The position numbers and the translations under genes are program-made. A stretch of DNA of 12,391 bases. Source: Actinomycetes bacterium (lineage in GTDB: Bacteria > Actinomycetota > CADDZG01 > JAHWKV01). The notes under the pieces were generated by a model. It ran no database searches. It worked only from the letters and a program-made list of their open reading frames with translations, and was not told where the DNA came from. Within the stretch, counting starts at the first letter, position 1, and every line of letters starts with the position of its first letter. Shown one piece after another: positions 1-5,491 of this stretch. The stretch is taken from assembly GCA_029263035.1 (NCBI GenBank), contig JAJCYF010000075.1:1-12391 (forward strand), written 5' to 3'.

Positions 1-1
1 C

Positions 2-775
2 GGGGTGGCTTCCAACTCGGTTCTTTTGCTCAACACCAGCTACGTCCGGGACCCCTCGGGCACCCTGGTCAGCCAAAAGGGCCTGCTGTCCACCCACTAC
101 TACCTGTTTGACCGGCTGGGCTCGGTGGTGGCGCTGACCGATGGGTCGGGCAATGCGGCGAACCGCTACCTTTACGACCCCTACGGCAACCGGCTTGCCG
201 GCACGGTGGAGGCGGTCGCCAACCCGTGGCAGTTCGCCGGGGGCTTTAGGGACGCCTTCAGCGGCTACACCAAGTTCGGAGAGCGCTACTACGACCCGGC
301 CATCGGCCGGTGGACCCAGCGGGACCCCTCAGGGATGGATGCCAACAGTTACGGGTATGCGGGAGCGAATCCGGTGAACTTCGTAGATCTGACCGGTCTA
401 GCGTGGTGGAATCCGGCAACATGGAGCTGGGACGCGCTAGGGGCTGGCGCTGGAGTCGCTGGCACTTATCTTAGTTACCTTGGCTTCCTCGGATGTGGTC
501 CCTGCTTCGTAGCAGGTAGGTTTCTTCAGGTAGCTTCAGTGGCGCCGACGGTTTACTCTTGGGTGCAGTCGTGTTTTATCGACTACTCAGGAAGGGCTTG
601 CGCTTTGAACTCAGCGCGACTAGCCGCAGCCGCAGCCGCAGCCGCTGGCGTGGCCGGCGTGCGGCTAAGCAACAGTGAGATTGCGCAGTTCGCGCCTGAA
701 GTTGCCGGTGGCATGATCTTCGGTGTGGAGGCTGCAGATGCGGTGTTCAATCAATCCACAGACTTCTTGTTTTGA
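2..775 (+). CDS. RHS-repeat protein, C-terminal end with variable tip (5' partial)
   Basis: The reading frame is open to the window edge, so this is only the last ~257 residues of a large RHS/YD-repeat protein; the GTG at 5 is unlikely to be the true start. Counting from it, residues ~30-131 match the RHS-associated core: FDRLGSVVALTD, YDPYGNRLAG, RYYDPAIGRWTQRDP and NPVNFVDLTG. RHS proteins form a secreted shell that carries a variable C-terminal effector beginning just after this core. Here the tip is ~125 residues, rich in Ala, Gly and aromatic residues, with hydrophobic stretches and an eight-Ala run. I recognise no nuclease or deaminase motif, so its activity is unknown; a membrane-active toxin is one guess. 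The tip's DNA looks less GC-rich than the core, as expected of exchangeable tips. A small membrane protein follows 8 bp later. Confidence 0.9.
   Translation, partial: GVASNSVLLLNTSYVRDPSGTLVSQKGLLSTHYYLFDRLGSVVALTDGSGNAANRYLYDPYGNRLAGTVEAVANPWQFAGGFRDAFSGYTKFGERYYDPAIGRWTQRDPSGMDANSYGYAGANPVNFVDLTGLAWWNPATWSWDALGAGAGVAGTYLSYLGFLGCGPCFVAGRFLQVASVAPTVYSWVQSCFIDYSGRACALNSARLAAAAAAAAGVAGVRLSNSEIAQFAPEVAGGMIFGVEAADAVFNQSTDFLF
623..646 (+). repeat. GCCGCA hexanucleotide repeat
   Basis: Three perfect GCCGCA units plus a fourth ending in T encode a run of alanines inside the RHS variable tip. The unit is six bases, so slippage would change the Ala run by two residues without shifting the frame. Confidence 0.8.
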
Positions 776-783
776 GGTAGACC

Positions 784-1053
784 ATGCCTGAGCTACTTGA
801 GCGCTCAATAGGGTGGTTGGCATCAGGAGCTGCGTTTGTCTTGCTGGGTGCTTTGGGCTTCTCTCCAGGGCCGGCTCAGCCACGCAGTTGGAGACAAATG
901 ATGCTTCATCCCATCAGATATAGGATCCGTACATCTGATGCGGTGGGAAAGGTTGTTGCGCCCCTTGCCCAGATTAGCTCCTACCTCTACGTCTGGGGCC
1001 TAGTTTCGATCGTGGTAGGCCTTGGGCTCTCGCTATGGCAATTTGCGAGGTAG
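784..1053 (+). CDS. small two-helix membrane protein, candidate RHS immunity protein
   Basis: This 89-residue protein of unknown family has two predicted membrane segments, at about residues 8-26 (IGWLASGAAFVLLGALGF) and 62-86 (ISSYLYVWGLVSIVVGLGL). A basic, Pro-containing stretch of ~35 residues joins them. The ATG has a ribosome binding site, GAGG at 774-777, that overlaps the TGA stop of the RHS gene, so the two genes are probably translationally coupled. A small gene directly behind an RHS tip is the usual place for the cognate immunity protein, and a membrane location would suit a tip that acts on membranes. That role is inferred from position only; no immunity family is recognised. Base composition resembles the RHS tip rather than the GC-rich genes further right. 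Confidence 0.65.
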   Translation: MPELLERSIGWLASGAAFVLLGALGFSPGPAQPRSWRQMMLHPIRYRIRTSDAVGKVVAPLAQISSYLYVWGLVSIVVGLGLSLWQFAR

Positions 1054-1152
1054 CACTACAGTCTGCTAAAGGACGGTATTTGCCCTACATCGTGGTCGGG
1101 TAGTTCTGGCAAGCTTTGAGCATGATCCTTCATCAGTTGTCTAGGGAGAACC

Positions 1153-1169
1153 CCGACCTTGGAGGTCGG
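1153..1169. other. perfect 7-bp hairpin downstream of the small membrane protein
   Basis: CCGACCT (1153-1159), loop TGG, and AGGTCGG (1163-1169) form a perfect stem in the ~270-bp gap between convergent genes. No T-run follows, so it is a doubtful terminator for the RHS-side genes. Apart from this and the hairpin at 1224-1256, I see nothing in 1054-1324. Confidence 0.3.
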
Positions 1170-1223
1170 ACTCACGAAGGACAAGGGCGGATCTAGCCAG
1201 ATCGCTGCTCCTTAAAACCGATT

Positions 1224-1256
1224 CGCCGCTACAACGGTGACCTTACCAAAGCGGCG
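1224..1256 (-). terminator. possible terminator of the lipoprotein gene
   Basis: Read on the minus strand, CGCCGCT and AGCGGCG form a 7-bp stem with a 19-base loop, and a short TTTT run follows about five bases later. It lies ~70 bp downstream of the lipoprotein stop. The long loop and short T-run make it weak. Confidence 0.25.
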
Positions 1257-1324
1257 CACTTAGAGGTAACCCGAAGGCCCGACTGGTGCACATGCACAAC
1301 GTTCGGCTGGTGGTCCCGCCGGAA

Positions 1325-1903
1325 CTACTCGACCGTGGCCTCGGCGAACATTCCCTCGGTGAAGTGCGGGGGGCCGCCCTCGACCACTGGAGCTTCGTCA
1401 CCGGATTGCTGGGCCGCCGCCATGTATTCCTGCGGATCTGCCCCAACCGGGATGAAGCAGGCGAAGACGTAGCGCCCGGGCTCCTGCAGCGTGCCGTCGC
1501 CCACCACTGCCATGCCGTCCTCCTCGGGGGCCGCGATGATGACGAAGACCGGCGGTCCGCCCAGGGCGGCGTTCAACTCGGCCTCGGGCAGCTGGAAGAG
1601 CTCTGCTACCGGCCGGCTCTCCGTCGCAGGAACGTTGAAGGCGACGATCTCATGCGCCTCCTCGGCGGAGGCGTTCGTGAAGGTGACCTGGGTGCCGGCC
1701 TCGATCGTGGCGGGAATACCGGTGAACGAGTAGTCCTGTCCGGTTACCTCCAGCCCGGCGGAGGTTGCGGTCGCTTCCGGTGAGGCCTCCGCGGTCGGCG
1801 TGGGCTCGGTGTCCTCGGGATCATCGGTGGCGCAGGCGCTTAGCGTAAGCAGGGCACTCAGGGCTATCGGGACAACGCACCTACGAATCCGGCGGGACAA
1901 CAT
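1325..1903 (-). CDS. cupredoxin-like lipoprotein
   Basis: A 192-aa secreted lipoprotein. The N-terminus has basic residues (SRRIRR), a hydrophobic stretch, and lipobox LSAC with the lipidated Cys at 24. An acidic Thr/Pro/Ala-rich linker (~25-50) follows. From ~51 the protein resembles plastocyanin/azurin-type small copper proteins: YSFTGIP, an AGTQVTFTN strand, then H84 in EEAHEIVAFN, C149 in GRYVFACFIP, H180 in PPHFTEGM and M185. These four fit the His-Cys-His-Met ligands of a type-1 copper site, so it may bind copper or carry electrons outside the membrane. About 30 residues separate Cys149 from His180, longer than the compact loop of most cupredoxins. The ATG at 1901-1903 has a strong ribosome binding site (AAAGGAG, 7 bases upstream on the minus strand). 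The fold call is confident; copper binding is inferred. Confidence 0.85.
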   Translation of the reverse strand: MLSRRIRRCVVPIALSALLTLSACATDDPEDTEPTPTAEASPEATATSAGLEVTGQDYSFTGIPATIEAGTQVTFTNASAEEAHEIVAFNVPATESRPVAELFQLPEAELNAALGGPPVFVIIAAPEEDGMAVVGDGTLQEPGRYVFACFIPVGADPQEYMAAAQQSGDEAPVVEGGPPHFTEGMFAEATVE

Positions 1904-2053
1904 TCGACACTCCTTTGGTCAAGTATGGGAGTGAATTTCATATCGTTAGAGATCGAAATGCAAGTCTTTTTCCACTCCCTGGCTTCGGGGGGTGCCCCGG
2001 CCATCCGTACGTGGTATTCATGAAGCCGGAGGGGATTTCAATCCGGCGGCGGC
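1904..2053. promoter_or_regulatory. divergent regulatory region with inverted repeat
   Basis: This gap separates the lipoprotein (minus) and TPR-like (plus) genes, so it should hold both promoters. The part at 1921-1972 is clearly AT-richer than its surroundings. GGGAGTG at 1927-1933 and CACTCCC at 1973-1979 are a 7-bp inverted repeat 39 bases apart, flanking that AT-rich stretch. A second small hairpin, CGGGG/CCCCG, lies at 1986-1999. No convincing -35/-10 pair could be assigned. Confidence 0.35.
1911..1917 (-). promoter_or_regulatory. ribosome binding site of the lipoprotein gene
   Basis: On the minus strand the sequence reads AAAGGAG, seven bases before the ATG. It fixes the start at 1903 and leaves a complete lipoprotein signal sequence. 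Confidence 0.75.
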
Positions 2054-2065
2054 AGGAGGAGCGCG

Positions 2066-2545
2066 GTGAACCAGCAGGACGAAATTCTGAACCGGATCAA
2101 GAACGCCTTCAGGCTCTATTGTCGTTCGGAGGTGGCCGAGGGACGGCGCCTACTAAACGAGTTGTGGGAAGAGCTCGGGCCCGAGCAGGGATACCACCGG
2201 GCGGTCACCGCCCATTACCTGGCGGACACCCAGCTGGAGCTGGAGGATGAGTTGATGTGGGACCAGCGCGCCCTGGAGGCGGCCCAGGAAACGGCCTCGC
2301 AGCCGGGCCCCTACGCCGCGGCGGTCCAGGCATTCTTCCCTTCCCTGCATCTCAACCTGGCCGACGGCTACCGCCGGCTGGGAGACTTCGAAAAAGCCCG
2401 TCACCACGCCGAGCAGGGAATGGCGACCGGCGACGTGCTGGGGCTGGACCACTACGGCCAAACGGTTCGGGGGGGCCTGATCCGGGTGCAGGCCCAGATC
2501 GACGAACTGGACAAGGGTCCGTCGATAATCTTCGACTTCGACTAG
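2066..2545 (+). CDS. TPR-like conserved hypothetical protein
   Basis: A 159-aa, mostly helical cytoplasmic protein with no signal peptide or membrane segment. The GTG start is set by AGGAGGA at 2054-2060, five bases upstream. The helical segment at residues ~94-120 (LHLNLADGYRRLGDFEKARHH) fits a tetratricopeptide helix pair: the LADGYRRLGDFEKA core has the typical small, Tyr/Gly and Ala positions. Residues 15-75 (LYCRSEVAEGRRLLNELWEE; AHYLADTQLELEDELMWDQRAL) may be a degenerate repeat pair. TPR folds bind other proteins, but no partner is evident, and the product is best called hypothetical. It ends acidic and aromatic (IIFDFD). Its TAG stop lies in a hairpin shared with the convergent next gene. 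Confidence 0.8.
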   Translation: MNQQDEILNRIKNAFRLYCRSEVAEGRRLLNELWEELGPEQGYHRAVTAHYLADTQLELEDELMWDQRALEAAQETASQPGPYAAAVQAFFPSLHLNLADGYRRLGDFEKARHHAEQGMATGDVLGLDHYGQTVRGGLIRVQAQIDELDKGPSIIFDFD

Positions 2546-2566
2546 GCCCGCGCGGCGGCGCGCCTA
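2543..2566. terminator. imperfect hairpin between convergent genes, containing both stop codons
   Basis: TAGGC (2543-2547) pairs with GCCTA (2562-2566), and CGC (2549-2551) with GCG (2558-2560), with one mismatch between. The TAG stops of both convergent genes form the ends of the stem. No real T-run follows on either strand, so a shared bidirectional terminator is possible but unproven. Confidence 0.35.
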
Positions 2567-2755
2567 ATCCGTCTTCTTACCGAAAGCCCTGTCGCCTTCG
2601 GCCCGCAGCTTTGCAAGGTCCTTGTTCAGGTCCTCGATCTCTTTGTGGATCTCGGCGATGTCCTGGTCACTGACCGGAAGCTCGCCCAGCGATTTTTGCC
2701 GGGCGGAGTTTCCCACCCCTCTGACCGTGGGGTCCTCGGTCTCGTCGTGCGCCAT
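2564..2755 (-). CDS. small acidic/basic coiled-coil protein, hypothetical
   Basis: A 63-aa soluble protein of unknown family. Residues ~1-25 are polar and probably disordered; ~28-55 (SDQDIAEIHKEIEDLNKDLA) have regularly spaced Ile/Leu and many Glu/Lys, typical of a short coiled coil, followed by a basic tail ending GKKTD. The ATG at 2753-2755 has AAAGGA on the minus strand seven bases upstream, which supports real translation. The gene is convergent with the TPR-like gene (stops 18 bases apart) and divergent from the gene at 2856. No function can be assigned; a dimeric or oligomeric accessory protein is the most that can be inferred. Confidence 0.65.
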   Translation of the reverse strand: MAHDETEDPTVRGVGNSARQKSLGELPVSDQDIAEIHKEIEDLNKDLAKLRAEGDRAFGKKTD

Positions 2756-2801
2756 GGGTCGTCCTTTCGTTCGGAGGCTATGGGTTGGTTATCTCCCTTT
2801 T

Positions 2802-2826
2802 CGGGCGGTTTCAATCACGGGCGGTT
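2802..2826. repeat. 9-bp direct repeat in a divergent intergenic region
   Basis: CGGGCGGTT occurs at 2802-2810 and again at 2818-2826, a 16-bp period, between the divergent genes at 2755 and 2856. Copies about 1.5 helical turns apart could bind a regulator, but no family is recognised and chance is possible. Confidence 0.35.
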
Positions 2827-2855
2827 AGCATCCGGTACGTGATGCGGGGGAATAG

Positions 2856-3182
2856 TTGCCGACCGAGCTGAGCCTTCGGGTTCCCCACCGGATGCTTCCC
2901 GAGCAGGCGCTCACCCGCATCAAAACCTTCGCCACGGGAGCCAAGCGGGAGTACGCCGACCGGATCGACATCCACCAGGAGGTCTGGTTCGCCCGCGGAT
3001 GTGTGTTCGCGGTGACTCTGCATCTCTACGGGAAGCGACGGGTGAGCGGCACGCTGCAGGTCGACCCGTCCTTCGTCAGGCTCCAGGGCAGCGGCGACTT
3101 TCCGGCGTTTATGCGCCCGCGGGTGGAGCGGGTCCTGCAGAGGGAGGCATTGCGGCTGCTGGGCCGGGTTCGAACCTACTGA
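2856..3182 (+). CDS. polyhydroxyalkanoic-acid-system-like protein (PHA_gran_rgn-like)
   Basis: A 108-aa soluble protein. Its layout resembles the small polyhydroxyalkanoic acid system family (Pfam PHA_gran_rgn): an N-terminal strand ending in Pro-His (LSLRVPH), an amphipathic helix with a conserved Ala and Arg (EQALTRIKTFA), a Trp-containing strand (QEVWFARGCVFAV), the RVSGTLQVDPSFVRLQG beta-hairpin, and a C-terminal helix after a Pro (PAFMRPRVERVLQREALRLL). Members are often ~90-105 residues, so the length fits. The family role is poorly characterised and no PHA synthase or phasin lies nearby, so a PHA role is not supported by context. The start is a TTG after a G-run at 2846-2850; a later ATG near 2892 would remove the first strand. 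The call rests on pattern memory, so confidence in the family is moderate and in the gene higher. Confidence 0.6.
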   Translation: MPTELSLRVPHRMLPEQALTRIKTFATGAKREYADRIDIHQEVWFARGCVFAVTLHLYGKRRVSGTLQVDPSFVRLQGSGDFPAFMRPRVERVLQREALRLLGRVRTY

Positions 3183-3198
3183 CTCCGAGGACGCCGGC

Positions 3199-3741
3199 TC
3201 AGGCAACCCAGCGCTGGAGCACCCTGCCGAGCTCGTCGGTGCGCACCGGCTTGCTGATGTAGTCGTCCATTCCTGCGGCCAGGCAGCGTTCGCGGTCGCC
3301 GCTCATGGCACCCGCGGTCATGGCGATCACCGGGGTGCGGCGTTTCGAGCCCTGACGGCGCCGGATGGCCCGGGTGGCGTCGTACCCGTCCATCGCCGGC
3401 ATCTGGCAGTCCATCAGAACCGCGACGTACTCCACCTCGGAAAGCGCCTCTATCGCCTCTGCCCCACTGGCAACGACATCCACGCGGTAACCCAGCCGGT
3501 CGAGCATGGACCGGGTGACCAGCTGATTGACCACGTTGTCCTCCGCCACCAGGATCCGGCGACCGGCCCCGAACGGAGGGAGCTGAACCGCTTCCGGAAG
3601 TAGGTCGAGGTCGACTGGGGCGCTGCCCGGCGCGCTCGAACGGAAGGTGGAAAGTGGTGCAGAGGTTCGGTCGGTCTTCGGCTTCATAGGTCCCCCGGGC
3701 ATACCTGAGTCCCCTATCGGCACAACTGCCGGGGCGTTCAA
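3199..3741 (-). CDS. response regulator receiver-domain protein
   Basis: A 180-aa protein with a poorly ordered, Pro/Ser-rich N-terminus (~60 residues) and one complete receiver domain (62-180). Key residues are present: acidic pair E67/D68 in VAEDNVVNQ, phospho-acceptor D111 in MDCQMPAMDG, T142 and K164 in SKPV. The EDN...NQ and CQMPxMDG wording is typical of receivers at the C-terminus of hybrid sensor kinases, yet no kinase or output domain is attached. It could be a stand-alone phospho-relay protein or the remnant of a hybrid kinase. The TTG start has GAGGA seven bases upstream; ATG at 3702 (residue 14) or 3687 (residue 19) are good alternatives and would not touch the receiver. It starts 19 bases after the MFS stop on the same strand, so co-transcription is likely. 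Confidence 0.85.
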   Translation of the reverse strand: MNAPAVVPIGDSGMPGGPMKPKTDRTSAPLSTFRSSAPGSAPVDLDLLPEAVQLPPFGAGRRILVAEDNVVNQLVTRSMLDRLGYRVDVVASGAEAIEALSEVEYVAVLMDCQMPAMDGYDATRAIRRRQGSKRRTPVIAMTAGAMSGDRERCLAAGMDDYISKPVRTDELGRVLQRWVA

Positions 3742-3760
3742 GCGTTTTCCTCGATTTCCT

Positions 3761-5056
3761 CTACATCTGCAGAGGCGGGGTGCCTATCTCCGGCGCCGAG
3801 TCGCCCAGCTCCAGGCCCGCAGTCTCCGGCAGGAGCAGGTAGAGCAGCGTCAGCAGCGTCACCGGCACTGCCAGCAGGATTGCGGCCACTCCAAAGCTGC
3901 CCAGGGTGTCGGCGAGCAGACCGAATAGGAACAGCCCGGCAACCGCACCCACCACTCCCCCGGCGGTCAGCCACCCGGCGGCGGTGCTGCGGAAAGAGGT
4001 GGGAAACAGCTCCGCCGACATCACCCCGGAGGCCGGGGTGAAGGCCGAGGCGCCGAAGATCGCCAGCAGGTAGCCGCCGATCACCCCGGCGCCGGGAACG
4101 TTGTAGGTGACCACTGCCGCCCCCGCCAGCACCGCCATTGCGAGGGCGGCGCTGAGGCGCCGCCCCAGGCGGTCGGCTCCCCACCGCCCGACGATCAGCC
4201 CCAGCAGCCCGATCGGCCCGGCCGCCACCACCGCCACCGCCATGGGGGCCGGGCTCATGCCGCGCACAGTCTCCGAGAAGTAGAAGACGAAGGTGGTTGC
4301 CGGGCCGGAGACCAGCCCTGCGCCGGCAGTGAGTACCGCCAGGACAAATAGCCGGCTTCTGAGGTGCGGCGGAATCGGCCTGCGGCGCTTTGTGGTACCT
4401 GTCGAACGATCAAGGTTTTCGTAGAGGCCGGTCTCCTTCAGGCGGCGCGCCAGCAACGGCGTGAGGGCCAGGGGAACCAGAGCCATTGCGAACAGCGCCC
4501 GGAACCCCAGGGCATCCCCGGCTGCCGCGCGGATGAGGACAATCAGCCCGGCGCCCATTCCGTAGGTCGCCCCCACCACCGCCACCGCCCGGGACCGGTT
4601 GCGCGAATCGGTGACCTCGGCCGATATGACCGCCGCCACCGCATTGGTGGCGGACAGCAGCGGGCGGGCCAGCGCCAGCACTGCGATGAACCACCAGAAC
4701 CCGCCCGCCAGGGCGGCGAGCGCCGTGAGCGCCAGCCCCCCGGTGGTACAGGCGAGCGCCAGCTTCCGCCGGCCGATGTGGTCGGCGGCCGCCGCCAGCG
4801 GCATAGCAGCCAGCGACCCGAGGCGGATCACCGCGAGGCCGATTCCAAGGGTGGTATCGCTAAGGCCCGGGTTAGACCCATCGGCCCCGGTGACGCCGAA
4901 CGCGGCGGCGACGTCGGCCAAGGACGCGGTGGCGGCAAACTGGGCGAACCCGGCTGCGGAGGCCAGGGCCGCCGGGACGAGGACCCCCGGGTGGACCCAG
5001 CCGAAGAGCCGGAGCTGCGGGCCGGCGGCATCCTGCCCGGACCCCTTTCCGCTCAA
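3761..5056 (-). CDS. MFS transporter (sugar/metabolite:H+ symporter type)
   Basis: A 431-aa inner-membrane protein with about 12 hydrophobic helices, the normal size for a major facilitator. It has two loop motifs in the expected positions: ADHIGRRK (91-98) after the second helix and ADRLGRRL (294-301) in the second half. SAELFPTSFRSTAAGW (347-362) and the closing LPETAG (409-414) resemble sugar and aromatic-acid porters. A basic hydrophilic loop around 215-235 (TTKRRRPIPP) separates the halves. The substrate cannot be named. The start is uncertain: the frame's first usable codon is a TTG at 5056 with no clear ribosome binding site, while an ATG at 5091 opens a 12-codon frame whose TGA overlaps that TTG. 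The receiver gene follows 19 bases after the stop. Confidence 0.9.
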   Translation of the reverse strand: MSGKGSGQDAAGPQLRLFGWVHPGVLVPAALASAAGFAQFAATASLADVAAAFGVTGADGSNPGLSDTTLGIGLAVIRLGSLAAMPLAAAADHIGRRKLALACTTGGLALTALAALAGGFWWFIAVLALARPLLSATNAVAAVISAEVTDSRNRSRAVAVVGATYGMGAGLIVLIRAAAGDALGFRALFAMALVPLALTPLLARRLKETGLYENLDRSTGTTKRRRPIPPHLRSRLFVLAVLTAGAGLVSGPATTFVFYFSETVRGMSPAPMAVAVVAAGPIGLLGLIVGRWGADRLGRRLSAALAMAVLAGAAVVTYNVPGAGVIGGYLLAIFGASAFTPASGVMSAELFPTSFRSTAAGWLTAGGVVGAVAGLFLFGLLADTLGSFGVAAILLAVPVTLLTLLYLLLPETAGLELGDSAPEIGTPPLQM

Positions 5057-5091
5057 CTGCGGCCCGACGGGGATGTGCCGGGTGCGCTCAT
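5053..5091 (-). other. 12-codon leader ORF overlapping the MFS start
   Basis: On the minus strand an ATG at 5091-5089 begins MSAPGTSPSGRS and stops at a TGA (5055-5053) that shares two bases with the TTG used as the MFS start (TTGA). It may be a coupled leader peptide. Alternatively it is the true N-terminus of the transporter, separated from the main frame by a single-base error. No strong ribosome binding site supports either reading. Confidence 0.3.
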
Positions 5092-5196
5092 GGCTAAACC
5101 CTAACTTCTTGCTGGTGGAGCCGAGGTCAAAGGACTAGACCTGGGAAAACATCTGGGTGGGCCGAGACGGTATCGACATCTGGGCGGGGGGAATAA
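5057..5196. promoter_or_regulatory. divergent intergenic region with short repeats
   Basis: This gap separates the MFS gene (minus) from the DUF3494 gene (plus) and should hold both promoters. AGGTC at 5124-5128 and GACCT at 5138-5142 form a short inverted repeat with nine bases between. ACATCTGGG occurs twice, at 5149-5157 and 5176-5184, a 27-base period. A G-run at 5185-5191 sits just before the probable original start at 5197 and could be its ribosome binding site. No clear -35/-10 pair was found. Confidence 0.35.
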
Positions 5197-5466
5197 ATCA
5201 AGGTCCGAGGGCAGATTTGGGGCCCGGTAGGGTCCATAGTTTCGACGATCGTCCTGATCTGTGCGGTTCTCATCGGCACGGCCCAAGCCAGCCGCATCCC
5301 GACCGTCGGGCTCGGAACTGCGTCGAGCTTCGCTGTCCTGGCCGGCTCGGGGGTGACCAATACCGGGCCGACCGTTGTCGAGGGCGACCTGGGCTCATCT
5401 CCAAACCCGGCCGTGAGCGGTTTCCCGCCCGGACTGGTCCAGAACGGCACCATCAATCCTTACCTA
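5197..5466 (+). pseudogene. DUF3494 surface protein, N-terminal fragment (signal peptide and first part of domain)
   Basis: The frame opens right after a TAA at 5194-5196 and has no ATG, GTG or TTG before the signal peptide. It would begin at 5197 with an ATC codon, followed by KVRGQIWGPVGSIVS, a hydrophobic stretch (TIVLICAVLIG) and a TAQA cleavage site near 5290. A G-run lies 6-12 bases upstream, so an original ATG at 5197 is likely. The mature part starts GLGTASSFAVLAGSGVTNTG and reads TVVEGDLGSSP and SGFPPGLVQNGTIN, the characteristic opening of DUF3494 ice-binding-like proteins. Just after TINPY the frame is lost: the base at 5464 is surplus, and the homologous reading continues in the next frame as YTAGAKDALVTAYDDASG. 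Translation in this frame would run on with unrelated residues to a stop near 5640. This is part one of three of a single ancestral gene ending at 7257. Confidence 0.75.
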
Positions 5467-5491
5467 CACTGCCGGCGCCAAGGATGCCCTG

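Noticed and set aside
1054..1324. Remnant insertion sequence or further RHS cassette next to the RHS tip
   Set aside because: No terminal inverted repeats, transposase fragment or RHS core motif is visible in any frame.
3738..4184. 148-codon minus-strand frame bridging the MFS and receiver genes
   Set aside because: Gly/Arg/Ala-rich shadow in another frame of the MFS gene.
4364..5104. 246-codon plus-strand frame opposite the MFS gene
   Set aside because: Low-complexity Arg/Gln/Gly content and complete overlap with a 12-helix transporter.
5057..5196. c-di-GMP or other riboswitch upstream of the DUF3494 gene
   Set aside because: No conserved aptamer core could be found by eye; only short repeats are present.
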